From positions 20,121,600 to 20,185,599 of the forward strand of contig OY987226.1 in assembly GCA_963920705.1 (NCBI GenBank): a DNA stretch of 64,000 nt, given 5' to 3'. A program made the position numbers and the translations under genes. This DNA is from Odiellus spinosus (Eukaryota > Arthropoda > Arachnida > Opiliones > Phalangiidae). The number at the start of each line of letters is the position of its first letter. Position 1 is the stretch's first letter. This document shows positions 49,060 to 59,844 of the stretch, one piece after another. The notes under the pieces were generated by a model that was given only the letters and a program-made list of their open reading frames with translations, was not told the DNA's origin and made no database searches.

Positions 49060-50007
49060 TTAATTGTTCACGAGATTTTGCTCTAATTTCTGGAAGTTTA
49101 TTTGTCCAATGACAGAGCGCAGGAATGGAATAAGCGCCTCACCGGTAGAGTTAGTAGCTGGCGGAACACCGTAAGGAGATTCTGTCGTTAAACTATTGTC
49201 AGGCAAACTACTGTCAGGCAAATTATTGCCGATAGACGAGTTACTATTTTTATCTTTCAAACTATCGATGTAGTCTTTGAGATTGGTGGCCAAATTCAAG
49301 ATATTTTCGTTCGATCTTTGTTGCATATCTAAAACCTTTTGGGTCGTGTCTTCAAATAAACCATTCAGTTTGTTCAATACAACATCGTACTCCTTGTCAC
49401 GCGCTAACATTTTCTCTAATATTTCATCTCTTGGTAGTGGTTTTTTTATTTTGGGTGTTCGTACCATTTTTTCTACCAATTTGCGTTTTTTGGGCGGAGT
49501 ACTTTTGGATGAACTAGAATTTTGGGCTGCTGAAGTTTTCCCAGGTGGTCTGCCTCGAGGTTTTTTGGCCGGAATCACCGGGGCGGCTTCTTCTTCGGTA
49601 CTTTCTAACTCATCAAGCTCTTCCTCTTCTTCATAACTTTCATCCTCGCTGTCAGGTTCTCCTAAGATCTCATCAACAGCTCTCCAGTATCGCCATTTGG
49701 ATTTTCCATTAGGCTTGCTAGGCATATTCTTCTTGTACAATCCTTTCAATTTGTTGATCATCTCTTGGACGGCGGTACGCCCCCTGTCCACACCCATTTG
49801 GTTCTTGAGTTTGTCGCTCATTTTATCAAATATTTGTTTCTTGTGGTTGGCGCGGTCTAATTGGGCAACGTATCTTTTCCAGACGCTCAGTAACGCGACT
49901 ATTTCTTCGTGTGGCCAAGTATCACCCTTTTCTTTCTTGTAACTCGGGTCATCGTCATAGACTTCCATGTCTAAAGAACTAGCTTGACTTTCGTCGCTAG
50001 ACGACAT
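49060..50007 (-). CDS. Myb/SANT-like (trihelix) DNA-binding protein with AT-hook, single exon
   Basis: 315 residues from the ATG at 50007-50005 (MSSSDESQASS, A at -3) to TAA at 49062-49060. The frame stays open for 17 more codons upstream but has no ATG there. Order from this start: an acidic leader; a Trp-anchored trihelix domain at about 29-118 (TWPHEEIVALLSVWKRYVAQ and KWRYWRAVDEIL, the spaced Trp residues typical of Myb_DNA-bind_4-type domains); an acidic stretch at about 119-142; an AT-hook KKPRGRPPGK at 148-157; a basic nuclear signal PPKKRKLVEK at 171-180; then a helical C-terminal region that could mediate oligomerisation. It is probably a nuclear DNA-binding regulator. No transposase domain is visible, though families like this often derive from Harbinger-associated Myb proteins. 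The exact orthologue is not recognised. Confidence 0.85.
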   Translation of the reverse strand: MSSSDESQASSLDMEVYDDDPSYKKEKGDTWPHEEIVALLSVWKRYVAQLDRANHKKQIFDKMSDKLKNQMGVDRGRTAVQEMINKLKGLYKKNMPSKPNGKSKWRYWRAVDEILGEPDSEDESYEEEEELDELESTEEEAAPVIPAKKPRGRPPGKTSAAQNSSSSKSTPPKKRKLVEKMVRTPKIKKPLPRDEILEKMLARDKEYDVVLNKLNGLFEDTTQKVLDMQQRSNENILNLATNLKDYIDSLKDKNSNSSIGNNLPDSSLPDNSLTTESPYGVPPATNSTGEALIPFLRSVIGQINFQKLEQNLVNN

Positions 50008-50351
50008 TCTTAGTCTAACTCGAATCTCTTTAATAAAATCGCTTTTAATTTTATTCAATATTAAATCAAACCCTACAAAACTAATTTATGTACTCGAAAT
50101 TTGCCCTAAACTTCTAGTTTATTATTACAATAATTATTAATTACCCACAGGTCTACAAGCAATCGTCCTTTGCGAATGGATTCAACACTAGGGACGGAAA
50201 TAAACACAGGACACTGAACATTGTCCAATAAAACCAACGAAAAAAATTTATATATTATTTCACCCTCAGACTGCACTTTACGATGGCTACCCCCTGCAAC
50301 ATGAAAAGACTTCTCACGGTTCCAAATAGGATTTGAGAGAGATATTTTGAA
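50008..50351. promoter_or_regulatory. Shared divergent promoter region
   Basis: Only 344 bases separate the start codons of the minus-strand trihelix gene and plus-strand TMEM141. A CCAAT box in TGTCCAATAAAAC (about 50222-50234) and the absence of another gene suggest a bidirectional promoter. No TATA box is convincing. Confidence 0.55.
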
Positions 50352-53248
50352 ATGAATAATTTAAATGAATTAGAGAAACAAGTTGCCGAAAAACATCCGG
50401 TAAACTTAATGTTCAATATTAAAAAATTTAAGCGTTATTATTTCATGTTTTATTTTCAGGGATTCGGAACTTATATGGAATGCATGTCTCGGGCCTTAGT
50501 CACGGGAATGATATCTTTTGGTTTAGGTATAAACATTATGTATTGTATTCTCATAATTTCTCAATCTCTCAAGTGGTCAGGTCGCGCCACAGGCGTCCAA
50601 ATCAGGCTTAGAAAAAAGAATTTTTTTCAACCAATCCTCCGGACCATGAACTCAGGAATAATTAAACTGGTTCGATTAAAAGTTCCCCTTACTATATTTC
50701 AAATATATTATAATTAATAAACTAGTCCGTGAAACCAGTGACCCTCCGTTTTTAATTTCAGAAACTGATCCAAGCATTTTATAATTTTATGAACAACTTT
50801 TTGACTTGTAGACATATCTTATTTCTAAGCCTCCAATACTCTTTTGGCTGTGTGATAAATATCCCAAATGCTCCAGAACTATTCAAAGAAATCCCATAAC
50901 TATGAATTTCTGAAGTGGGTTTAATGAGGTAATTTGTCCAATAAAAAAATATTTTTATATTCGGCGCTGTCTATGGATAAATAAGAATTCCCATTGCCCC
51001 AGAAGGCAGTGCTTATTGTCACGGGAGTCCCGTGGCAATAAGCGTGGTCTTATTGCCACGGGAGGAGGGCTCCCGTGGAAATAAGACCATGCTTATTGTC
51101 ACGGGACTCCCGTGACATGTTAAGGGTGTTTTTTTTACACTGTTGGAGGAATTTTTTCCTTGAAAATTTATTCTACAAGGCTTTTTTATTATAAAAATGG
51201 CAAGGTTTCTGATAACCGACCCCCCACAATATAACGATCGTTTTGGTTTGTTCCCATTTCGCCCAAAATTATCTATTCCCATTTCGCCCAATCCTACTTC
51301 ACCCAAACGTATTATCCTTTGGCCCAAAATTATCGATTCCCAATTCGCACAAACCAAAATTTCCTTGTCCCAATTCGCCCAATCGTTTTATCAGTTAGTA
51401 AAAAATTATCTATTCCCATTTCGCTCAACCTAAAATTCCTTTTCCCGTTTCGCCTAAAATTGTTAGGTTAGGTTAGGTTACCAAAACTAATAAATTAAAT
51501 TTTTCTTTAGATTGGGTTGGGTTAGAATGGGTTTTGGTTGGGTTAGGTTAGGTTAGGTTAGGTTACCAAAATTAATAAAGAAAATAGTTCTTAAGATTGA
51601 GTTGGGTTATGTTGGCTTGGGTTAGGTTAGGTTAGGTTAGGTTACCAAAACTAATAAAGAAAATTGTTCTATAGATTGGGTTGGGTTAGAGTTGGTTGGG
51701 TTAAGGTAGGTTGGGTTGGGTTAGATTACCAAAACTAATAAAGTAAATTGTTTAGTTACATCAATAAGTGCGTGTAGAAATAATTAAACAGGACGAAGGA
51801 ACCGATCAAGAGGATTTTGTTCGCATATGCCTTGGGTGTGGATTGGGCGAAATAAGAATTTGGTAAAAATGGAATTATGCGAAATGTGATTTGGCGAAAT
51901 GGGAATTAGGGGAAATGGGATTGGACGAAATAGGATTGGGCCTAATAAATTGGGCTGATTGGGAATTGGGCCAGTTGGGATTGGGCCAATTGAGTTTGGG
52001 CCAATTGAGATTGGGCGAAATGGGAATTGGGCCAAATGTTTTGGGCGAATCGGGGTAGAACCATGGTTTTGAACTAATTAGAACCTGGGGAGTTCAGAAA
52101 AAATACTTAAAAAAATCTTCAACCATCGGAAGTTTGAGAAAAACGCATTTCAAAATTTGAAGTTTGCATGTTAAATCCCATAGATTCTAACCCAACCCAA
52201 CCTAAAATATACCCAATCTAACCTAACCTAACCTAACCCAACCTAACCTAACCCAACCTAACCTAACCCAACCTAACCTAACCCAACCTATGGCGCATTC
52301 TATGGGATTTTAGCATGGGAATTTCAAATTTTAAAATACATTTTTCTCAAACTTCCGGTGGTCGGAGATTTTTTTTTATTATTTTTTTTGAACTCCCCAG
52401 GTCCTAAATAGTCTATAACCATCATTATTTAGTGGGGGGTCGTTTAACGGAAATCTCCCCATAAAGGCATTTTTTATAAAAAATATTTTTTCATTATAAA
52501 AAATATTTTTTATAATGAAAAAATATTTTTTATAATGAAAAAATATTTTTTATAATGAAAAAATATTTTTTATAATGAAAAAATACTTTTTATAGTGAAA
52601 AATATTTTATAATTAAAATTTTTAATAATAATTTTGGCCGCTTTGGCGAGGTAAATATTTTTTTTTAAAGTCTGTTTTTTATCTTAATTTTGGCCGCTTT
52701 GGCGCCTCATAGTAGAATAACAACAACCTTAACAAGTCACGGGAGTCCCGTGGCTATAAGCATGGACTTATTTCCACGGGAGCCCCTCCCGTGGCTATAA
52801 GTGTGGTCTTATAGCCACGGGAGCCCCTCCCGTGGCAATAATACCACGCTTATTGCCACGGGACTCCCGTGACAATAAGCACTGCCTTGCCAGAAATAGA
52901 TGAACCCCATCTATCCCTTTCTGGTATAGCTGTATTTTCTATGGAGTTAGCACTCTGGAGTTGGTATACCTCACTGAACTTAGCCTCTTACAGACGACTA
53001 TAAAACCGGCTACAAATTATATTTCAATGTAAATTGTTTTCTTTATTTTTCAAGCTGTTTCCGGTACTTATTTCGTACAAGTTTCGGTTAAAAACCGTTT
53101 GCCTTTAGAAAAAAAGTATTTCATGCCAATTTCTTTAGGCTTGGGTGCTATAGTGGCTTGGCAAGTTGCTTCTAAAAGAACAAAAAATTGCCAATCAGGT
53201 TGGATGGCCGTAGAAGAAAAATATACTTACTTCACTCAAACTAAATAG
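50352..53248 (+). CDS. TMEM141: TMEM141 homologue, three exons, complete
   Basis: Exons 50352-50399, 50460-50526 and 53055-53248 join to 309 nt, 102 residues; human TMEM141 is 108. The first intron is 60 bp and the second 2528 bp. Protein: MNNLNELEKQVAEKHPGFGT, then YMECMSRALVTGMISFGLAV, giving a first membrane segment at about 27-48. A second is at about 59-77 (YFMPISLGLGAIVAWQVA), followed by a short tail with K-x-x-x-C as in the human protein (KNCQSGWMAVEE). The match to the human V.AKHPG...Y..C.S.A...G pattern is from memory and convincing. This is a small two-pass membrane protein of unknown function. Exon 3 is separated from the rest by the large composite foldback element; splice sites are AG/GTATAA and TTCAAG. 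Confidence 0.9.
51458..51740. repeat. (TTAGG)n-rich telomere-like interstitial array
   Basis: Four blocks of GGTTAGGTTAGGTTA-type pentamers alternate with ACCAAAACTAATAAA and GATTGGGTTGGGTTAGA, giving a higher-order period of about 80 bases. TTAGG is the common arthropod telomere unit. Confidence 0.85.
52196..52292. repeat. (CCTAA)n telomere-like array, opposite orientation
   Basis: CCTAACCTAACCCAA units repeat across about 97 bases at the centre of the palindrome 52082-52404. Confidence 0.88.
52501..52600. repeat. 20-bp tandem repeat
   Basis: Five units of AAATATTTTTTATAATGAAA; the first four are identical and the last has two changes. A partial inverted unit precedes it. Confidence 0.92.
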
Positions 53249-53270
53249 ACGAACCGCTTTTAATTTATTT

Positions 53271-53276
53271 AATAAA
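53271..53276 (+). terminator. TMEM141: TMEM141 polyadenylation signal
   Basis: AATAAA begins 23 bases after the TMEM141 stop, giving a very short 3' UTR before the next gene's promoter. Confidence 0.65.
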
Positions 53277-53419
53277 AATGTAACTAGACCCAATAAATTT
53301 AAATTTTCCGGCAAAATATTAATTTCATTCCCTGGCCTATTGGAATTTCTGACGAGTTTCCTTCTGGTTTCTAAGCCAATAAGAAGCTGGCGAGGGCGTC
53401 AAAATTAAACTAGACCATT

Positions 53420-53706
53420 CATAGAACGAAAAGTATTTTTTCTCTAAGGTGGAAAGTGGAAAGCGTAGGTTTCTACGCGCTTCCAGTTAAGAGTGGCTAT
53501 GATCATTGTTTAGGGACGAGAAGCACTGAAGCAGTGACGTAATCGAGGAAAATCGCGGGAAAAAGGCGCGCCTTAACTTTCATCTTTCCGCCCTTTCGTA
53601 ATATTCGTCTTCGTCTTCGGTCGGTGGATTTTTTTGCGCGAAGTGGCGGTCCATACTCTAATAATTGTCGACGATTTATTAATTTTGAAACACGTAATTA
53701 TACGAA
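53420..53706 (+). promoter_or_regulatory. Probable promoter and 5' UTR of the DDAH gene
   Basis: A GC-richer interval with TGACGTAA (CRE-like, 53535-53542) and AAAATCGCGGGAAAAAGGCGCGCC (an E2F-like CGCGGGAAA core near 53553). The coding start follows at 53707. Confidence 0.45.
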
Positions 53707-56700
53707 ATGTCGTCGTTAAAATACACGCACGCTATCGTGTGTCGAATCCCGGATAGTTTCGCGACCGAGGCCCAAGGAGTCAAAGGTGAAATCAACCTGG
53801 AATTAGCAAGAAAACAGCACGAAGAATACCGCAAGACGTTACGGGACTTGGGTTTGGACGTCATCGAATTGCCGCCGGACGAAAATCTTCCCGATGGCGT
53901 TTTTGTGGACGACACAGCTGTTGTTTGCAACGGAACGGCCTTAATTTGTCGCCCCGGACATCCTTCTAGAAGAAAAGAGGTCAGTTAACTTCTAGAATTA
54001 AGTCAGTTGACCATCTGTTAAGCCCTGTTTTCAAAGGAGCGTGTAGGGGGCAAAAATCAATCAGTGCCATGAAAAGAAAGCGAGCGAGAATATATGCTCA
54101 GAGGGGATAGTTTTTTTTTACCCTCGCTTTTATGAAAACGATCTCTTGCTTAGTGAGAGTGCTAAAGTTGTTTTTCTCACACCAGCTCGAATTGAAAACC
54201 TGGTTTCCCGATTCTAATGATTGGTCATTTTCCTTTTGAATTGACTTTTAGGAACCACTCTAGTTAGATAATAGATGCTTGACATTAGCGTCATTTTTCA
54301 TGCTATCTTGGCAGGCTGGTCCCTTTAAACATTGCCTTCAAATGTTTGGCATTGTCAAAGAGCCCCTTGCGATAAGATAACAGATACGAGATGAGAGTAC
54401 AAATCTTTGATGCTCTTTCTAGTCAGAAGTTAGTTTTAAACTTACGTAATCAAACCTAACCAGTATTAGGCAATTGAAGATTGATTTTATAGGCTGATTA
54501 TGCTCTGAAAAAATTAAGAAACTTGCCCACCACCATACCCAGCCCAACCTATCCTTACCTTTAAAAAAAAGTCCGCTTTTTAATCACTCTGATAATGAGT
54601 GATTGATGAATGTTGACTTCATTTATTTAAGTTTTATTATAAAGAAAATTATCTAGTTTCTTTAAAAATGTTTGGAGGCATATGATTTCTAATCTTCGAT
54701 ATATTTTTGGCCTCAAAAACCAAAAAATTGTACAAAATATTGTTGACATTTACAGTCAAAAAATTATAAACCAGTTTTTCCGGCCCACAAACTGCTATAA
54801 AACGAAGAAAGTTAAAAAAATCATAAAAAAAAGTGGTCTCTTTAGAGAATTAAAGTTAATATTGTCTTTGAATTTTATTTCAGTCATAATTTACCAAAAC
54901 GAAACGTGTCAAATTTTATTAATTTTTTTAAAGGGAGAATATAGCGTGACCAAGTGTCATTGTCTTATTTTATGCATTCCTCTTTGTTAAAATTTCGGCA
55001 TTATTCAAACAAATATTGAGCTAATTTTAACTTACTTTGAAAGTAGGGTTAATAAGAACCCACTGAGAGTTTGATAACTAACCAGTCTGCCAATCGCTAG
55101 AGCGCTTTCATTATTTCAAAGTTGAAATGATTAAAACTGGGCTTAAGAGGCTTATCGGTAGATATGAATCTCCCCATTAAGTAGGTATACTTCTCACTAA
55201 ACGGGGTAAATACTGTTCCCCCAGTGTTGCCAGCCACTGTGAGCACAAACTGAAGCAAAGAGAAGGCTAGCAGTCTTGTTTTGGAACTGATCCGTTTTTA
55301 AATGGGCTCAAAAGATCATGGCAATTCGGTAAAAAGAAGTGGGAAAGCTGGGTAAGAGGGTGCAACTTTGGCACCTTTAGCGAAATCTATGTATTCTGAG
55401 TAATTTATTCTGAGTAATTTATTCTGTTACATATATTTCTAGTTTGTTATTTGTTTGTAATTTTTTACAAGGAATGTACGATAGACAATCAGTCTTTATC
55501 GCGAAACATTTTACCCTTTACCTAATCTTAAATTTTTTATTTTAATTATTATTTAAGGTTGAAACTATTAGGGCTGTCATAAAAAAGGAACTGGAACTGC
55601 CCCTAGTGGAAATAGCCGACCCCAAAGCTCTAATAGACGGAGGCGATGTCTTGTTTACTGGTAAATATTATCCAACCTTTTTATAATTTGCTAATATAAA
55701 AAATATCGTCAGGATAAGGGAGAATGAAGTGGTTTGATTGAATGTTTGTACTACATTATTCCTTTTTAATAATTTTTCTAACTGTTCAATGTGTATAACG
55801 CTGGTTTGAGGCTAACCAAATTTCAAACTGAAATTTCTCTATGGAATTTTAATGAAGAAATTTCAAAATTATGGCGTTGACCTATGGGATTGTTCCCGTT
55901 TTTATAAAGATGCCAATTTTGTCTGTCAGGTAAAGAGTTTTTCGTGGGTCTTTCTCAATGGACGAATGAAGGAGGAGCTCGGGCTTTGGCAGCGGCTTTC
56001 CCTGAATTTCCCGTTACACCAGTTCCAATCCCCTCGGATTTACATCTGAAAGACTTTATGACCATGGCTGGACCTGACATCATTTGCGTGGCTGAAGGAA
56101 ATCAAGCGCAATCTATATTGAAGGTACAACCAGCCAAAATGCTTTAAAAGGGAGAGTGCGATAGCCTGACAACGAGTGACATTCTATAGAAGATTCATTG
56201 TATAAATTAATAAGAAAGGGTACTTTAAAATGGTTTTGGTAAATTAGGAATCTAGAATAGAAAATTGATCTTTGTCAGGTGTTGTTGCTGCATTCTCCCT
56301 TTAAAGAGAGACCTTTAATTTCATTAATTTGACTCTTAGAGAATGGAGCGAGAAGCCACATATAGGTACCACAAAGTGACCGTGCCAGATATACGGGCGG
56401 CTAATTGTCTGTACGTCAACGGGTCGCTTATTCATCGAGCCGAATTTCCTAAAAGTATTCGGGTAAAAATAAGCCCCTCCCCACCTGCTTAAAGTAGACA
56501 CGCAATCTGCTTCGATTCGCGCCTTGTCAAATTGATCTCGATCCAACTAGATATTTAATCTTCAGAAACTCAAAAATTCTTGTTGTTTTTACATTCTCAA
56601 CGTCAGTTTTCCTGTTCATTTCAATGTGCTACCATAAAATAAGGAATGAAATTGGCTTACCCTATGAGGAAAAATCTTCTAATTTGGTGAAAAATGGTCC

Positions 56701-57222
56701 AAATTGGAAAATTCCAAAAGAAATTGACCAAATAGACGAAATAAAATAACAAATTTAACGAAAGTGAACCAAAATTTAAACTGGCTTTCGTACACTTTTG
56801 TTGAATTCAGGGTATTTGTTTTGATCTATTTGGTCAAATTCAGAAAAACAATTTCCAACTTGGATGATTTTTCACCAAATTAGAAGAAAGACTTTTCCTC
56901 ATTGTGAAAGCCGATTTAATTTCATTATTCAGTGGGAGCACAATGAAATAAAAATGTAGAAACAGCTTCGTAGTTTTTTCAATTTCTGAAGATTAAAAAC
57001 GAGAGATAAATTTGGCAAGCTGCCCTAATCCAATCAGGTAACGTCTAACTTAAATTAACATCATTGTTTAACCTAAATAGCGTTTTGTATCAACAGGTTT
57101 TTGAAGAGAAAATCGATTACAATAGGATCGGACTAGATTGGTCAGAGTTGGATAAAGCGGGAGGGCATCTTGGCTGCGCCGTCATTCTTGTCCGAAAAAC
57201 AAAATATATCAAGAGACTATAA
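53707..57222 (+). CDS. DDAH1: N(G),N(G)-dimethylarginine dimethylaminohydrolase, five exons, complete
   Basis: Exons 53707-53979, 55558-55660, 55930-56123, 56340-56462 and 57097-57222 give 272 residues (human DDAH1 is 285). The enzyme hydrolyses asymmetric dimethylarginine and monomethylarginine to citrulline plus the methylamine, relieving inhibition of nitric oxide synthase; it is cytosolic. Visible family marks: THAIVCRIPDSF at the start; DGVFVDDTAVVC with the acidic pair at 68-69; RPGHPSRRKE; DGGDVLFTGKEFFVGLSQ with D121; catalytic His164 in SDLHLKDF; VPDIRAANCLYVNGSLIHR; and the nucleophile Cys258 in GGHLGCAVILV near the C-terminus. So the pentein-fold active site is intact. All introns are GT-AG; intron 1 is 1.58 kb. 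DDAH1 and DDAH2 cannot be told apart firmly, but the sequence is closer to DDAH1 in wording. Confidence 0.95.
55186..55393. mobile_element. Foldback element family F, copy 3 (diverged)
   Basis: TATACTTCTCACTAAACGGGG, GTTGCCAGCCACTGTGAGC, GGAACTGATCCG, AAAGCTGGGTAAGAGGG and GCGAAATCTATGTA align in order with the copy at 30421. It lies in DDAH intron 1. Confidence 0.68.
56146..56303. mobile_element. Small TTAA-type MITE in DDAH intron 3
   Basis: The left end TTTAAAAGGGAGAGTGCGAT and right end TTGCTGCATTCTCCCTTTAA are inverted, and so are AGCCTGACAACGAGTG and TGTCAGGTGTTG. About 155 bp; the ends resemble family A. Confidence 0.7.
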
Positions 57223-57462
57223 GCCAAAATTAATCTTTCTTTGAAGATTTGGCTGCCATACGCTGACAACAACGGGTTCAAATGCAAAACAAACTAAAAT
57301 TGGTAGCTCAGACGCTCTAGCCATACTCTTATTACGAAAAAAAAATTGGCCGCTTAACTTTGAACCAGAGGTGAGCGAATTGATGTTTATTCCCTCTTCG
57401 AACAAACGTTAAAATGAAAGTTATCTACAATTTGGGTTTGGGAGGGAAAAAAAAATGTAAAA

Positions 57463-57468
57463 AATAAA
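57463..57468 (+). terminator. Candidate DDAH polyadenylation signal
   Basis: AATAAA 241 bases after the stop codon, the first canonical hexamer downstream. Confidence 0.5.
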
Positions 57469-57567
57469 TATTTTTGCCGCGCTAGTTTTGATAAAAAAAT
57501 CCGTATATAGAAATGAAACTTAATTCGAGCCTTTAAATAACCGTAGAAGAGCATTCGGCTTTTAAAT

Positions 57568-58304
57568 AGGGCTGGTCGGGTACTCAGTCTTGTTTCTCCT
57601 CAAAATATTACTCTTGACGAGTAGTGACCCGAAAAAAAGTCTTACCTACTATTCCATTGTTAGATTCGCTACTTACGAGTATTTAGACTATTGAGTAGTA
57701 GGCTCATTTAAGTATTCAGTAGCAGGTCAGGCTCAATGATTTATTTTTATATTACTAACCCCATAAGTTACACTACTAGCGAGAATTTAGAGCCAACTAC
57801 TACTCGTGACGAGTAGCAACTATATAAAACTCTACCTAATATTCGTTAGATTCACTACTCACGAGCATAGAGAACATATAGGTGGAGGAGTTGAAGCTCA
57901 ACAAGCATAAATAGTGATGTTGCTGCTAAAAATTGGTACAGAAGAGTTTCCGGTTAGCTTCATTACAAACAGAACTGGACGTTTTTCTCTGCTGCTCTAT
58001 ACCTAAACTTAACTATAGCGCAACAAGTTTTCCCCCTTTTCACTCCTCCTCTTTATTCTCTGTCGCAAGTATTTACTATCGAGTAGTAGACTTTTAACTA
58101 TAGAATATGGAATCGGGCTCACTACTGTCGTGTATTTAAAGCCAACTACTCGCAAATAATAGACAAAAAATTCTCACGAGTTGGTAGGCCTCAAAACTAG
58201 CCACTACTCTCTGGTAGCTGAAAATTGACCCATCAACTCTGATACTCATGGGGAGGGAGGTTATCCGTAAGCGAGGAAGGCAAAAGTAGTTTTCGCCCAG
58301 CCCT
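57568..58304. mobile_element. hAT-like non-autonomous element, 7-bp target duplication
   Basis: The ends AGGGCTGGTCGGGTACT and CGCCCAGCCCT are inverted. TTTAAAT flanks both sides (57561-57567 and 58305-58311). The interior is full of GAGTAG / CTACTC words in both orientations (for example CTACTACTCGTGACGAGTAG) and has no ORF. An (A)GGGCTGGNCG terminus is typical of hAT-derived elements; assignment by motif only. Confidence 0.78.
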
Positions 58305-58439
58305 TTTAAATTCCCGCAGTCCGCTTTAAAAAAAATTAACTAAAACTGGAATCTCGTGATTAAGAGACGTTTATCACTTTTAAAGATTGAAAAGGAAAAT
58401 ATAATATTTCTTCTCACTTTCTTAAATTCCCTTGTAGTG

Positions 58440-58724
58440 TAGTGCTGAGCTGATCTGATTACTTGGAAAGGTTTGATTACCAATTACAAGTAATCGATTA
58501 CCCCATTACTTTAACCGATTACTTTTTACAATTTAAATGCGGCAGCTAAAGACGCAAAAAATAGAGGTCATTGTACAGAGAAAAGTTTCACAAGGAGTAT
58601 AGGCTTGCATGAGTTATTGTAGAAAGTAATCATTACGTCTTTGGAATTCGTGGACCAATTACCGGATCTTAGCGATTACTTTTAAAAGTAATTGATTACT
58701 AGTAATCAGATCTGCCCAGCACTA
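58440..58724. mobile_element. hAT-like MITE family L, copy 1
   Basis: Ends TAGTGCTGAGCTGATCTGAT and ATCAGATCTGCCCAGCACTA. Flanking 8-mers TTGTAGTG and GTGTAGTG differ at one base, the 8-bp duplication expected of hAT. The interior is rich in GATTACTT / AAGTAATC words. Confidence 0.82.
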
Positions 58725-58737
58725 GTGTAGTGTCTTA

Positions 58738-58996
58738 TAGTGCTGGACGTATTTGAGTACTGGAATGTTTCGATTACCAATTACAATTACTGGGTAAAGT
58801 AATTGATTACCATTTACTACTTTTAAGTTTAATGCGGTAGCTAAAGACAAAAAAAAAAAAAATGTTAAATTTGTACGACTTTTGTACAAAGAAAAGTTGG
58901 ATGGCAGTAATCGTAGAAAGTAATCCACAATGGACTTTGTGGACCACATTTTTCTATTAGTTTACTTTTAAAAGTAATCAGATCCACCCAACACTA
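58738..58996. mobile_element. hAT-like MITE family L, copy 2
   Basis: TAGTGCTGGACGT starts it and TCAGATCCACCCAACACTA ends it, with the same internal GTAATTGATTAC words as copy 1, 13 bases away and in the same orientation. Target duplication not clear. Confidence 0.78.
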
Positions 58997-59844
58997 GTGT
59001 AGCGTCCGATGTAAAAAAAAGTACCAAAAATGAGCTCTTTTTAATTTAAATTGAAAAAAAATTATCATCATGAAGTGCACTTTTAACTAAAAGTTAGTTT
59101 AAAATTTTAAAACAAAGTTGTGATATTGTTGCGCGCGCGCAGAAGGCAAACTATATAAAAAATGCCTTCTTAAATTTGCCTTTTAAAAGTATAATCTTAT
59201 ATCGTAGCCGCTGCCACTGCCCGTTACGTTTTCTAGTTGTTTCATTTTTTTGTCCTTTATCTTGTTATCATTCCATTTACGTATTTTACGACTACTCGAC
59301 GAAATAAGTTGTAAATTTAAAGGTGTAGAAATTAGAACACTTTGATTGAAATTTGTTTTCCGCCAGACTCTTATCTTAAAGATAAATATGTCTCGCGCCA
59401 ATTTTTATTAATATTTGAATTAATGGCGGTTAAGAGATAACATTAAATCATAGATAAATAATCATGCTTTTATGGAGAATGAAGTATGATTTGAAAGAGC
59501 TACGCCAGTTTAAAAGAATTAATTTTAAAACGATAAAATGATTGGCTTATTTATTTTGATATTTCGTTTCTTAACCAATTTTGTTTCTTCTAACGCGAAT
59601 ACGTAACTTTATTGTATCTTGTTGGTCAGGACTACTTGGTATTGTTCTTGAATGCCTCCAATTTTATGAAGATATCTTGTACACGGTGTCAACTCATTGT
59701 TCGTACAAGATTTCAAAAAATAATTTCCCTGATATTTCTTGGTTTTCAAGACTACTTCTGTTAAAATTTTCTTAGTATATTTTTACATTTGACACGCTCC
59801 TATAAAATAATGAAAATTTCTAAAGTTTTAACAAACTATCGTGA

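Larger units (their letters stand above)
51003..52888. mobile_element. Composite foldback element with palindrome-cluster ends and telomere-like arrays
   Basis: The outer ends AAGGCAGTGCTTATTGTCAC and GTGACAATAAGCACTGCCTT are exact inverses. Each is followed inward by a cluster of 17-23-bp palindromes of the form CACGGGAGTCCCGTG: three on the left (51018-51036, 51056-51078, 51098-51116) and four on the right (52736-52873). Inside are two more palindromic units: 51240-52045 with arms of CCCATTTCGCCCAA repeats, and 52082-52404 with arms CTGGGGAGTTC / GAACTCCCCAG. Each has a TTAGG-type array at its centre. A 20-bp tandem repeat sits at 52501-52600. No ORF. No certain target duplication (GCCCCAG and GCCAG flank it). 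It lies within TMEM141 intron 2. Confidence 0.9.

Noticed and set aside
49060-50058. Longer 332-codon version of the trihelix protein
   Set aside because: The extra 17 codons begin at TTG; the first ATG is at 50007 with a good context.
51458-52292. True chromosome end
   Set aside because: Arrays are short, occur in both orientations and lie inside an intron with genes on both sides.
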